Assembly: GCF_009856625.1 (NCBI RefSeq)
Contig: NZ_CP047241.1
Span: forward strand, 3,720,001 to 3,784,000
Length of the DNA: 64,000 nucleotides
DNA from: Aquitalea denitrificans
GTDB taxonomy: Bacteria; Pseudomonadota; Gammaproteobacteria; Burkholderiales; Chromobacteriaceae
Direction of reading: 5' to 3'
Shown here piece after piece: positions 42,926 to 51,058 of the stretch. The position numbers and the translations under genes are program-made. Under the pieces are notes generated by a model that did no database searches, was not told the origin of the DNA, and saw only the letters and a list, made by a program, of their open reading frames with translations. Every line of letters begins with the position of its first letter. Position 1 is the first letter of the stretch.

Positions 42926-42956
42926 CCCGGCTTTCCTTTACACGATTTTCATGATC

Positions 42957-44417
42957 ATGCTGGACCTCTTCGCAGGGCTGGACACTCATGTGGCCATCAC
43001 CCTGGTTCTGTCGCTGGGCTTTGTCCTGGCCTTCGAGTTCATCAACGGTTTTCACGATACGGCCAACGCAGTTGCCACCGTCATTTACACCCAGTCGATG
43101 AAGCCCCGGCTGGCGGTTTTTGCCTCTGGCGTATTCAACTTTCTGGGCGTGCTGACTGGCGGCCTGGCGGTTGCCTATGCCATTGTTCATTTGCTGCCGG
43201 TTGACCTGCTGGTTTCCGTCAATACCGCGCGCGGCATGGCCATGGTGTTTGCCCTGCTGACCGCCGCGATTGCCTGGAATCTGGGCACTTGGTATTTCGG
43301 TTTGCCGGCGTCCAGCTCGCACACGCTGATCGGCGCCATCCTGGGTGTCGGCCTGGCCAATTGCCTGATCAACGGCACACCGTTAGCGCAAGGCGTCAAC
43401 TGGGCCAAAGCTGTCGATGTCGGTCTGTCCCTGCTGTGTTCACCACTGGTTGGTGCCCTGCTCTCCGGTCTTTTGGTGATGGTACTGCGCCGTTCACGCC
43501 CGCAAAGCAATATGCACAAGACGCCTTTCCAGCGGCAGCAGGTGGAAGGCCGCAAGCATCCGCCATTCTGGATGCGCTTCATGCTGATCGTCAGTTCCAT
43601 GGGGGTAAGCTTCTCCCACGGCTCCAATGACGGCCAGAAGGGTGTCGGCCTGATCATGCTGGTACTGATCGGCATCGTGCCGGCCAAATATGTACTCAAC
43701 CTGGACAGCACGCCTTACCAGATCGAGCGTACCCGTGATGCCGCCCTGCACTTGCAACAGTTCTACAACCGCCACCAGACCGCACTGGACACCATGTTCA
43801 AGCCGGTAGCTGCTGACAGCAATATACATGACTGTCGCCCGCGGGATACCCTGCGCACCGCTGACAACCTGATCACCGCGCTGGGTGATGGCAGCACCTA
43901 TCGCAATCTGCCGGACAACAAGCGTTGGGATGTTCGTACTGATCTGCTCTGTCTGGATGACGCGGCCAAGAAGGCAGGCTCCCTACCCAATCTGAGTGCT
44001 GACGACAAGCAATTGCTGAGCAATCTGCGCAAGGATCTGACTGTTACCACAGAATACGCCCCGACTTGGGTCATCATTGCCGTGGCGCTGGCGCTGGGCG
44101 GTGGCACCATGATTGGCTGGCGTCGCGTGGTAAAAACCGTTGGCGAAGGTATTGGCAAGAAAGACATGACCTACGCGCAGGGCATGTCGGCACAACTGAC
44201 TGCAGCCGTATCCATTGGCCTTGCCAGTCAGTTCGGCCTGCCGGTTTCCACCACCCATGTGTTGTCCAGCGGCGTAGCCGGCACCATGGTGGCTGACAAG
44301 GCCGGTCTGCAATGGTCTACTGTGCGCTCCATCCTGCTGGCCTGGCTGTTTACCATGCCAGTGGCCATGCTGCTGGCTGGCAGCCTGTATTACCTGGCCA
44401 GCAACTGGCTGAAGTAA
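42957..44417 (+). CDS. low-affinity inorganic phosphate transporter, PitA type
   Basis: A 486-residue PiT-family carrier that moves metal-phosphate with protons. Both PiT signatures are present: FEFINGFHDTANAVATVIYT near the N-terminus and the repeat SFSHGSNDGQKGVGLIML, plus GLPVSTTHVLSSGVAGTM near the C-terminus. The similarity to E. coli PitA extends over the full length, including the central soluble loop. The start MLDLFAGLDTH at 42957 aligns with PitA; an ATG six bases earlier is equally possible. It sits beside pst, so both phosphate uptake systems are together. Confidence 0.92.
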   Translation: MLDLFAGLDTHVAITLVLSLGFVLAFEFINGFHDTANAVATVIYTQSMKPRLAVFASGVFNFLGVLTGGLAVAYAIVHLLPVDLLVSVNTARGMAMVFALLTAAIAWNLGTWYFGLPASSSHTLIGAILGVGLANCLINGTPLAQGVNWAKAVDVGLSLLCSPLVGALLSGLLVMVLRRSRPQSNMHKTPFQRQQVEGRKHPPFWMRFMLIVSSMGVSFSHGSNDGQKGVGLIMLVLIGIVPAKYVLNLDSTPYQIERTRDAALHLQQFYNRHQTALDTMFKPVAADSNIHDCRPRDTLRTADNLITALGDGSTYRNLPDNKRWDVRTDLLCLDDAAKKAGSLPNLSADDKQLLSNLRKDLTVTTEYAPTWVIIAVALALGGGTMIGWRRVVKTVGEGIGKKDMTYAQGMSAQLTAAVSIGLASQFGLPVSTTHVLSSGVAGTMVADKAGLQWSTVRSILLAWLFTMPVAMLLAGSLYYLASNWLK

Positions 44418-44442
44418 AGCTACTCATTGTTGCTTGCAGACG

Positions 44443-44466
44443 AAAGCCGCCCTCGGGCGGCTTTTT
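44443..44466 (+). terminator. terminator after pit
   Basis: AAAGCCGCCC / GGGCGGCTTT stem with a two-base loop and a T run, 26 bases past the stop. Confidence 0.9.
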
Positions 44467-44494
44467 CTATGATGGGCATCATGGCCGGTGTAGT

Positions 44495-44508
44495 TTGATC
44501 AGGATCAA
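44495..44508 (+). promoter_or_regulatory. perfect FNR/ANR-type box
   Basis: TTGATCAGGATCAA matches the FNR consensus TTGAT-N4-ATCAA at all ten fixed positions. It lies 29 bases after the pit terminator, with no protein-coding gene downstream on either strand within reach. The next plus-strand feature is the terminator at 44607-44640. Confidence 0.8.
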
Positions 44509-44562
44509 ACAGCAGCAACAACACCATTGATTCGTTATTTTATTATTTGCTAATATTACTGC

Positions 44563-44640
44563 GCTTAATCATGGTTTCTCCTTTGTTGTTTGCAGCAATC
44601 CCTTGACGCCTCATTCCGCTTGGAATGAGGCGCTTTTTTT
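44563..44640 (+). ncRNA. candidate FNR-induced small RNA with intrinsic terminator
   Basis: No open frame with a ribosome site is seen here. A -35-like TTGATT (44527-44532) and a -10-like TAATAT (44551-44556) predict a start near 44563. That places the FNR box at -61.5, the classical class I position. The transcript would end at an 11-base perfect stem (CGCCTCATTCC / GGAATGAGGCG) plus seven T at 44607-44640, giving about 78 bases. A second -10 (TATTAT, 44541-44546) would give about 88. The 5' part contains GGTTTCTCCTTTG, which could pair with Shine-Dalgarno sequences. Functionally it recalls FnrS of enterics and AniS of Neisseria; homology was not tested. Confidence 0.5.
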
Positions 44641-44678
44641 GGCTGATGCTGGCAGGAAAAGCAGAAAACAGGGGGACT

Positions 44679-46727
44679 TCAGGCTTTGAGGTAGTGCTCG
44701 CGTCCGGACAGCCAGCGTTCCAGGTGCGCCTCTGCCGCTTCCGGCCAGCGCTGCAGCACTTCTGGCGCCAGCTCGCGTGCGGCTTCCAGCAATTCGATAT
44801 CGTCTTCCAGATTGGCAAACCTGAGCATTGGCACCCCGCTTTGCCGGGCACCGAGAAACTCACCCGGGCCGCGTATCAGCAAATCCTGGCGGGCTATCTC
44901 GAAGCCATCCACATTCTCGTAAATCACTTTCAGGCGCGCCTTGGCCAGCTCTGACAAGGGGTTTTCAAACAGCAACATGCAGACACTGCGGGCGGTACCG
45001 CGCCCAACCCGGCCACGCAGCTGGTGCAATTGCGACAGGCCCATGCGCTCGGCATGTTCGATCACCATCAGGCTGGCATTGGGTACATCCACCCCCACTT
45101 CAATCACCGTGGTGGCCACCAATACCTGCAATTCCCGTTTGGTGAAGGCAGCCATCACGGCAGCCTTTTCGTCCGGTTTCATGCGCCCATGCACCAGGCC
45201 GACCTGCCATTGCGCCAGCTGGGCTGCCAGTACGCGATGGGTATCCACCGCTGTTTGCAACTGCAAGGTTTCCGACTCTTCAATCAGCGGGCATACCCAG
45301 TAGACTTGCTGCCCTTCACCGCAAGTCTTGTGCACATAATCGATCACCTCTTCGCGCCGGCTGCTGTTGATCAGCTTGGTGACGATGGGCGTGCGGCCCG
45401 GTGGTAATTCATCAATGACGGACACATCCAGATCGGCATAAAAGCTCATGGCCAGGGTGCGGGGTATTGGCGTGGCCGACATCATCAGTTGGTGGGGTTC
45501 CTGCCCCTTTTGCTTGAGTGCCAGGCGCTGCCCCACGCCAAAGCGGTGCTGCTCGTCCACAATGACCAGCCCAAGGCGGGAAAAGCTGACGCCATCCTGA
45601 AACAAGGCATGGGTGCCAACTGCCAGTTGGGCTTCGCCATTGGCCATCTGTAGCAGCGACTGTTCCTTCTGCTTTTTGCGCAGACTGCCGGATAACCAGC
45701 ACACGGTCAGTCCCAGCGGCTCCAGCCAGCCGGACAGCTTGCGGTAATGCTGCTCGGCCAGGATTTCGGTGGGTGCCATCAGCGCCACCTGAAAACCGGC
45801 CTCAATGGCGGTCAAGGCGGCCAGCGCAGCCACCACGGTCTTGCCGCTGCCGACATCCCCCTGCAACAGCCGGTGCATGGGGTGTGCCTGCGCCAGGTCA
45901 GTATTGATTTCGTCCAGCACGTTTTGCTGTGCCCGGGTCAGTTCAAACGGTAGCTGCGCGAACAGGGCCTGCCTGAGCTTGCCGTTACCCCGGATTGCTG
46001 CAGCCTGCCCCTGGCGGCGTGCACGGTAGGCCAAGCGCATGGAGAGTTGCTGTGCCAGCAGCTCATCAAACTTGAGCCGCTGCCATGCAGGCAAGCCGGG
46101 CTCGGACAACTGGCTGGCAGAATATTCGGGCGGCGGAAAATGCAACAGGTGCACCGCATCGGCAAAGCTCTGCAGCCTGAGGGGTCCGATCACCGACTCC
46201 GGCAGGGTTTCAGGCAGTGGCAGGAGCTTTAGCTCACTGCGAATCAACTTGCGCAGCATCGGCTGGGTGACACCGTTGACCGTGGGATAGACCGGTGTCA
46301 GGCTTTCAGCCAGTGGGCTGCCTTCTACGACTTCGCGGGTTTTGGGGTGCACCATTTCATCGCCATGAAAACCACGACGGATTTCACCCATCGCACGGAT
46401 GAGTGCGCCATCGGTAAACTGCTTGAGCTGGCTGGGATAAAAATGGATGAAACGCAATACCAGCACACCGCTGGCATCCTCGATACGCACCAGCAACTGC
46501 TTGCGTGGACGGAACTGTACGTCGTGACTGATGACCCGTCCTTCCACCAGCACGGGTTGGCCATATGGCGCGGCGGCGATGGGGTAAAGATGGGTTTCGT
46601 CTTCGTAGCGCAGCGGCAGATGCAGCACCAGGTCGAAACGGCGGCGCAGGCCGAGCTTGTCCAGCTTCTTGGCCAGAGCGGGAGCCACATTCAGCGGCTG
46701 GTTGGCGAGGTCATTGGCTTGGGTCAT
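44679..46727 (-). CDS. recG: ATP-dependent DNA helicase RecG
   Basis: A 682-residue branched-DNA helicase that remodels stalled forks and Holliday junctions. It has an N-terminal wedge/OB domain. Walker A GDVGSGKT is near residue 290, and DEQHRF is in place of a DEAH box. The superfamily 2 motif VATTVIEVGVDVPNASLMVI and the RecG-type QLRGRVGRG are present. The start MTQANDLANQPLNV at 46727 gives normal length; the open frame extends upstream through a terminator and is rejected. No terminator with a T run is seen on its own strand. Confidence 0.95.
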   Translation of the reverse strand: MTQANDLANQPLNVAPALAKKLDKLGLRRRFDLVLHLPLRYEDETHLYPIAAAPYGQPVLVEGRVISHDVQFRPRKQLLVRIEDASGVLVLRFIHFYPSQLKQFTDGALIRAMGEIRRGFHGDEMVHPKTREVVEGSPLAESLTPVYPTVNGVTQPMLRKLIRSELKLLPLPETLPESVIGPLRLQSFADAVHLLHFPPPEYSASQLSEPGLPAWQRLKFDELLAQQLSMRLAYRARRQGQAAAIRGNGKLRQALFAQLPFELTRAQQNVLDEINTDLAQAHPMHRLLQGDVGSGKTVVAALAALTAIEAGFQVALMAPTEILAEQHYRKLSGWLEPLGLTVCWLSGSLRKKQKEQSLLQMANGEAQLAVGTHALFQDGVSFSRLGLVIVDEQHRFGVGQRLALKQKGQEPHQLMMSATPIPRTLAMSFYADLDVSVIDELPPGRTPIVTKLINSSRREEVIDYVHKTCGEGQQVYWVCPLIEESETLQLQTAVDTHRVLAAQLAQWQVGLVHGRMKPDEKAAVMAAFTKRELQVLVATTVIEVGVDVPNASLMVIEHAERMGLSQLHQLRGRVGRGTARSVCMLLFENPLSELAKARLKVIYENVDGFEIARQDLLIRGPGEFLGARQSGVPMLRFANLEDDIELLEAARELAPEVLQRWPEAAEAHLERWLSGREHYLKA

Positions 46728-46744
46728 CAGCAGGGATTGTACCC

Positions 46745-46785
46745 AAAAAACAGGGCGGCGCACCTTGTCGGCACGCCGCCCTGTT
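46745..46785 (-). terminator. terminator after the DUF2147 gene
   Basis: AACAGGGCGGCG / CGCCGCCCTGTT twelve-base stem with a T run on the minus strand, between the DUF2147 gene and recG. Confidence 0.85.
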
Positions 46786-46804
46786 CTGCGTCTATCAATT
46801 AAGA

Positions 46805-47239
46805 TTACTGGCGTTCCCACACCTGGGTGCGACCCAGCAGCGAAACCCCCAGGAAGCCGCGCACTTCCAGCCTCTTGCCACCATCCACCACTTTCATCTT
46901 GGCGCTGTATACCTTGCCATTGTGCGGGTCCAGAATCTTGCCATTGGCCCAGGTATCGCCGTCTTTCTTCAGGCCCCACAGAATGGTCATGCCATTCACC
47001 GGTTTGCCTTTGCGTTCACCATCGCATGCTTCGCACACGACATCCGGGTTCTGGTACAGCTTGACGATTTTGCCGGACAGCTCGCCATTGGCTCCTTCGG
47101 CAATCTGTACCACGGCCTTGGCTTGCTTGGTATCGTCGTCGATAGTCTTCCAACTGCCGATCGGGCTATCAGCCAGTGCGGCATGCGAAAAAGCGGTGAA
47201 GCCCAGGGCCACGACAGCGGCTTTCCACAATGTGCTCAT
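46805..47239 (-). CDS. DUF2147 family exported protein
   Basis: A 144-residue protein with a signal peptide (MSTLWKAAVVALGFTAFSHAALA). A DUF2147 domain follows, with SPIGSWKTIDDDTKQAKAVV, two cysteines in VVCEACDGERKGKPV, GMTILWGLKKDGDTWANGKI and LEVRGFLGVSLLGRTQVW. The family is periplasmic, often lipocalin-like in appearance, and has no settled function. The AGGA ribosome site is well placed. It appears monocistronic. Confidence 0.85.
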   Translation of the reverse strand: MSTLWKAAVVALGFTAFSHAALADSPIGSWKTIDDDTKQAKAVVQIAEGANGELSGKIVKLYQNPDVVCEACDGERKGKPVNGMTILWGLKKDGDTWANGKILDPHNGKVYSAKMKVVDGGKRLEVRGFLGVSLLGRTQVWERQ

Positions 47240-47338
47240 GATGTTTTCCTCGTGTTGTCTGTCTTTTTTGAAACGCTAGTTTGGAGCTGCGGCTCTAGGA
47301 TGCCAAGGGGCTGGCTAACCGTCAAGCATGGCTCCGGC

Positions 47339-48181
47339 TCACAAGACAAATTCACCACGCGCCACAGGAATGACGCGACCGCCGACATAAATACGACGCT
47401 GCCCATCCACAGTCAAGTGCAACACATTGGGGCGTTGTAGCACCGCTCCCTGCTCCACTCTCCACTGCAGGGGATAACGCTGATGCAGGCTGCACCATCC
47501 CCCAAGATTGGCACAGGCCGAGCCGGTGCCAGGGTCTTCCAGCACCGCGCCATCCTGCTCGAAAAACAGCCGCACCGTGGCCAGCTTGTCCGCTTCATGC
47601 CACAGATAGGCAACACTGCGCCCCGGCCGCAGGCAGGCATCGCGGGCAAACAGCGCCGGAACCGGCCGCGCGGCCAGCACCGCGGCACGGCTACTGGCCT
47701 GAATCAGCAGCTGCTCACTGCCGGTATCCAGCCAGCTGGGCGGTGCGGCTATGGCGGCGGCAGGCAAACCCAGCATGGCTGCTGCCGCGTCGATGGCAAG
47801 CCCGGCATCACGTTCGTGCGCCGGATTCGCCTGCAAGGTAAACAGGCCATCCTGATGCGCGATGGGAATTACCCCTGCTTTAGTTTCCAGTGTGAAGGCA
47901 TCGCCAAGTCCCTGTTGGCGATACAGCACTGCGGCAGCCCCCAGGGTTGGGTGGCCGGCAAATGGCAGCTCATGTGCAGGCGTAAAAATGCGCAAACGCG
48001 CGTTGGCTTGCGTCGAGGGCAAGACAAAAACCGTTTCCGACAGGTTCAACTGCCGGGCCAGTGCTTGCATGGATACATCCGGCAAGCTGCGTGCATCGGT
48101 AAATACGGCCAGCGGATTACCACCAAAGGTAGTCTCGGCAAACACATTGACGATTTCAAAAGCATGGCTTGGCATGGTCAT
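47339..48181 (-). CDS. PhzF-family isomerase/epimerase-like protein
   Basis: A 280-residue protein of the PhzF (diaminopimelate-epimerase-like) fold. The conserved N-terminus FEIVNVFAETTFGGNPLAVF is present, and LNLSETVFVLP contains the catalytic glutamate. PAHELPFAGHPTLGAA and EDPGTGSACANLGGW complete the family pattern. No phenazine genes are nearby, so it is one of the many PhzF relatives of unknown substrate. It starts six bases after a small DUF4124-like gene and is probably co-transcribed with it. Confidence 0.87.
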   Translation of the reverse strand: MTMPSHAFEIVNVFAETTFGGNPLAVFTDARSLPDVSMQALARQLNLSETVFVLPSTQANARLRIFTPAHELPFAGHPTLGAAAVLYRQQGLGDAFTLETKAGVIPIAHQDGLFTLQANPAHERDAGLAIDAAAAMLGLPAAAIAAPPSWLDTGSEQLLIQASSRAAVLAARPVPALFARDACLRPGRSVAYLWHEADKLATVRLFFEQDGAVLEDPGTGSACANLGGWCSLHQRYPLQWRVEQGAVLQRPNVLHLTVDGQRRIYVGGRVIPVARGEFVL

Positions 48182-48187
48182 CTCGCA

Positions 48188-48616
48188 TCATGGAATACAG
48201 GCAGCATCCTGCAAGGCCTGTTGCTGGCTGGCAAGCCGCTCCTGTAAACGCAGTGTTTGCCGGGCAGAACGACTGCGCTGTAACTGCCCTTGCAGCTTGT
48301 GCTGGCGACTACGCAGCTGATTACAGATTTTCAGCGCCTGCTGCAGCTGGCGCTGTGTTTTATGCTGCTCCCGCTGCAACTGCCGCTCCTGCCAAGTTGG
48401 CTGCTTTTGCTGCAGTTTGACAATATCCAGTTGGTAAGGCTCGCGGCTGATCTGGCTGAAATAGCCTCTCTTCAGAGTATGGGCCACATGATCTGCCGGA
48501 CAGGGATGGTCCTGATAGCTGTGCTGCCCGGAGGGGCTGATACATTTGAATACGGCAGCCTGCAGCACCGTCGACAACGACAGCCCGCACAGCAGGGAAA
48601 TAAGGCGGCGATACAT
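48188..48616 (-). CDS. DUF4124-domain exported coiled-coil protein
   Basis: A 142-residue protein with a signal peptide (MYRRLISLLCGLSLSTVLQA). A short DUF4124-type beta motif (AVFKCISPSGQHSYQDHPCP) with two cysteines follows, and then a long Gln/Leu/Arg-rich helix likely to form a coiled coil (about residues 65-140). The function is unknown. The start at 48616 has a GGAG ribosome site; a longer in-frame start at 48688 lacks one and would bury the signal peptide. Confidence 0.75.
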   Translation of the reverse strand: MYRRLISLLCGLSLSTVLQAAVFKCISPSGQHSYQDHPCPADHVAHTLKRGYFSQISREPYQLDIVKLQQKQPTWQERQLQREQHKTQRQLQQALKICNQLRSRQHKLQGQLQRSRSARQTLRLQERLASQQQALQDAACIP

Positions 48617-48710
48617 GGTCAGCACTCCAGCAGAGGGATTCGGCCCCCAGATGAAAGCCGATTCCCCCGGTACTGGCTGCTGCGCCATCAGTCAGGATGA
48701 TGCACACAAT

Positions 48711-48739
48711 AAAAAACAGGCGATCAAAATCGCCTGTTT
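48711..48739 (-). terminator. terminator after ridA
   Basis: AAACAGGCGAT-CAAA-ATCGCCTGTTT stem-loop with six T on the minus strand, 21 bases past the ridA stop. Confidence 0.9.
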
Positions 48740-48760
48740 CTGCGGTAATCGGGCGAAAAA

Positions 48761-49144
48761 TCAGCCCAGGAAGAGCACCGCTTCCGCTTCCACTTGCACA
48801 CCCTTGGGCAGGCTGGCCACGCCAACGGCGGCGCGTGCCGGGTAAGGCTGGCTGAAATATTGGCCCATGATTTCGTTAAAGGTGGCGAAATTGGACAGGT
48901 CGGTCAGGTAGGCATTGAGCTTGACGATCTGGTCCAGGCTGCCACCGGCGGCTTCGCACACGGCTTTCAGGTTCTTGAACACCTGATGGGTTTCGGCGGC
49001 AAAACCACCTTCCACCACGGTCATGGTGGCCGGGTCCAGCGGAATCTGGCCGGACAGGTAAACGGTGTTGCCAGCCTTCACAGCCTGAGAGTAAGCGCCG
49101 ATGGCGGCCGGTGCATCTGCAGTGTGGATGATTTCTTTGGTCAT
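48761..49144 (-). CDS. ridA: RidA family enamine/imine deaminase
   Basis: A 127-residue trimeric enzyme that hydrolyses reactive 2-aminoacrylate and other imines. Family motifs are YSQAVKAGNTVYLSGQIPLDP, the arginine in PARAAVGVASLPKGVQVEAEA, and the nearby glutamate of the active site. It begins immediately after the hemW stop (TAA then ATG), so it is the third gene of rdgB-hemW-ridA. The symbol follows the general family; a TdcF-type paralogue cannot be excluded. Confidence 0.93.
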   Translation of the reverse strand: MTKEIIHTADAPAAIGAYSQAVKAGNTVYLSGQIPLDPATMTVVEGGFAAETHQVFKNLKAVCEAAGGSLDQIVKLNAYLTDLSNFATFNEIMGQYFSQPYPARAAVGVASLPKGVQVEAEAVLFLG

Positions 49145-50386
49145 TTACTGATCTCCGTCCCCGAGAAACAGGGTTAACAGGTCATTGAGAAAACGTTGCC
49201 CCTGCAAAGTGGGGCGAATGGTGGTGGCATCCTGCTCCAGCAATCCTTGCTGGATGGCCTGCTGCAATTCATTGCGGATACAGGATACAGGCAAACCGGT
49301 ACGCTCGGTGAACAGCCGCGTTTCAAAGCCGCCGGTCAGCCGCAGCAGATTCATCATGAACTCGAACGGCAGCTCGTCGCGCTTCACCTTGCGGCTGCTT
49401 TGCACCGGCTGGCCATCGGCCACTGCCTGGATATAGGCCGCAGGTTGCTTGTGCCGCATTTCCCGCACGATGCCTTCGTGACTGCTGATCTTGCCGTGCG
49501 CGCCGGCACCAATGCCCAGATAGTCGCCAAACTGCCAGTAATTGACGTTATGACGGCTGCGCTTGCCGGGCCGGGCAAAGGCCGAGGTTTCATAATGTTC
49601 GAAACCGGCAGCGGCCAATCGTGCTTCGATGGCATCCTGCATGTCGGCGGACACTTCATCATCCGGCAGGTTTTGCGGCGTGCGCACAGCGTACAGCGTG
49701 TTCGGTTCGATGGTGAGGTGGTAAGCCGACAAGTGAGTGATGCCATGCGACAAGGCGGTGTCGATATCCTGCAGTGCCTGTTCCAGCGTCTGACCAGGCA
49801 AGGCATACATCAGGTCCAGATTGACGTTGTCAAAGCAGGACAGCGCGATGTCGATGGCACGGCGCGCCTCGTCACCATCGTGAATCCGCCCCAATACTTG
49901 CAGGTGTTGCGGGTTGAAGCTCTGGATGCCGATAGACAGGCGGTTGATGCCGGCTTCGCGGTAGCCACGGAATTTTTCCGCCTCGAAGGTGCCGGGGTTG
50001 GCTTCCATGGTGATTTCCGCTTCCGGCGACAGCCGCAGCCGGGCACGAATACCCGCCAGCAGGGTGTCCATGGCCTGCGCCGAAAACAGGCTGGGTGTAC
50101 CTCCGCCCATGAAGATGGTGCTGACACTGCGGCCCCAGATGGCGGGCAGGCTGTATTCCAGATCGCGCAGCAGGGTTTCCACATAGGCCATTTCATCGAA
50201 ACCACCGCTGGCGACGCCAGCTTGCGGGTTCCACTGTACGGTCTGGCCATTACCGCTTTTCAGCTCGTGCGAGTTGAAATCGCAGTACGGGCATTTGCGC
50301 ACGCACCAGGGGAAATGGATATACAGCGACAGCGGCGGCAGTTCGCGCAGGCCGCCCTTCAGCCCGGACAGGTCAATCACGCTCAT
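49145..50386 (-). CDS. hemW: radical SAM haem chaperone HemW
   Basis: A 413-residue radical SAM protein, long annotated as oxygen-independent coproporphyrinogen III oxidase-like; HemW is now viewed as a haem chaperone for respiratory enzymes. The SAM cluster motif is C28-x3-C32-x2-C35 (HFPWCVRKCPYCDFN), followed by FMGGGTPSLF. It overlaps rdgB by four bases (ATGA) and abuts ridA. With both nuo and cyo in the window, a role in supplying haem to the oxidase is possible but not shown. Confidence 0.93.
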   Translation of the reverse strand: MSVIDLSGLKGGLRELPPLSLYIHFPWCVRKCPYCDFNSHELKSGNGQTVQWNPQAGVASGGFDEMAYVETLLRDLEYSLPAIWGRSVSTIFMGGGTPSLFSAQAMDTLLAGIRARLRLSPEAEITMEANPGTFEAEKFRGYREAGINRLSIGIQSFNPQHLQVLGRIHDGDEARRAIDIALSCFDNVNLDLMYALPGQTLEQALQDIDTALSHGITHLSAYHLTIEPNTLYAVRTPQNLPDDEVSADMQDAIEARLAAAGFEHYETSAFARPGKRSRHNVNYWQFGDYLGIGAGAHGKISSHEGIVREMRHKQPAAYIQAVADGQPVQSSRKVKRDELPFEFMMNLLRLTGGFETRLFTERTGLPVSCIRNELQQAIQQGLLEQDATTIRPTLQGQRFLNDLLTLFLGDGDQ

Positions 50387-50976
50387 GCCAGCTCACGCAG
50401 TTTGCTCAGCATGGCCTGCATGGCCTTGCCGCGATGGCTGACACGGTTCTTGTCCTCGGCTGCCAGTTGGGCGACGGTGCAGCCGAATTCTGGCAGGTAG
50501 AAGTAGGGGTCATAGCCAAAACCGCCCTCGCCTGCTGCGGTATCCTGCACTTCGCCCAGCCACATGCCGTCGGCCACCAGTGGTTGCGGGTCGTCGGCAT
50601 GGCGTACCAGCACCAGCACGCAGTAATACCAGGCGCGGCGATTGTCCTTGCCTTGCAGCTTTTCGATCAGCTTGGCGTTATTGCGCTCGTCCGACTTGGG
50701 CTCGCCGGCATAGCGTGCTGACAATACACCCGGCTTGCCGCCCAGCGCTTCCACGCAGATGCCGGAGTCGTCGGCCAGCGCCGGCAGGCCGGTGACATGG
50801 CTGGCATGACGGGCTTTTTCCAGCGCATTTTCCAGAAAGGTGTAATGCGGCTCCGGGCATTCCGGCACATTGAGTTGCCCTTGCGGGATGACGGTGACAC
50901 CCAGCGGTGCCAGCAGGGCGGAAAATTCACGCAGCTTGCCAGCGTTATTGCTGGCGAGAACCAGTTTGTCGAACAT
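50383..50976 (-). CDS. rdgB: dITP/XTP pyrophosphatase RdgB
   Basis: A 197-residue HAM1-family house-cleaning enzyme that hydrolyses non-canonical purine triphosphates. N-terminal LVLASNNAGKLREF, the metal-binding ALADDSGICVEALGG (about residues 66-80), and FGYDPYFYLPEFG plus SHRGKAM at the C-terminus are diagnostic. It is the first gene of rdgB-hemW-ridA, overlapping hemW at ATGA. Confidence 0.95.
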   Translation of the reverse strand: MFDKLVLASNNAGKLREFSALLAPLGVTVIPQGQLNVPECPEPHYTFLENALEKARHASHVTGLPALADDSGICVEALGGKPGVLSARYAGEPKSDERNNAKLIEKLQGKDNRRAWYYCVLVLVRHADDPQPLVADGMWLGEVQDTAAGEGGFGYDPYFYLPEFGCTVAQLAAEDKNRVSHRGKAMQAMLSKLRELA

Positions 50977-51006
50977 GTGGATTCATCCTGTTGCGTACAG
51001 CGCAGA

Positions 51007-51049
51007 ACAGCAGGGTAAGCGGCCAACCATGCCGCGTCCACCCTGCTGT
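51007..51049. repeat. nested inverted repeat between dusA and rdgB
   Basis: ACAGCAGGGT / ACCCTGCTGT outer arms with inner GCGGC / GCCGC arms form a long hairpin ten bases past the dusA stop. Only a poor T run follows, so it may be a weak dusA terminator. Confidence 0.55.
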
Positions 51050-51058
51050 CAGCACGGA

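Noticed and set aside
44543..44863. Minus-strand frame of about 106 codons across the sRNA region
   Set aside because: It lies opposite the terminator, overlaps the recG end in another frame, and has no ribosome site or family resemblance.
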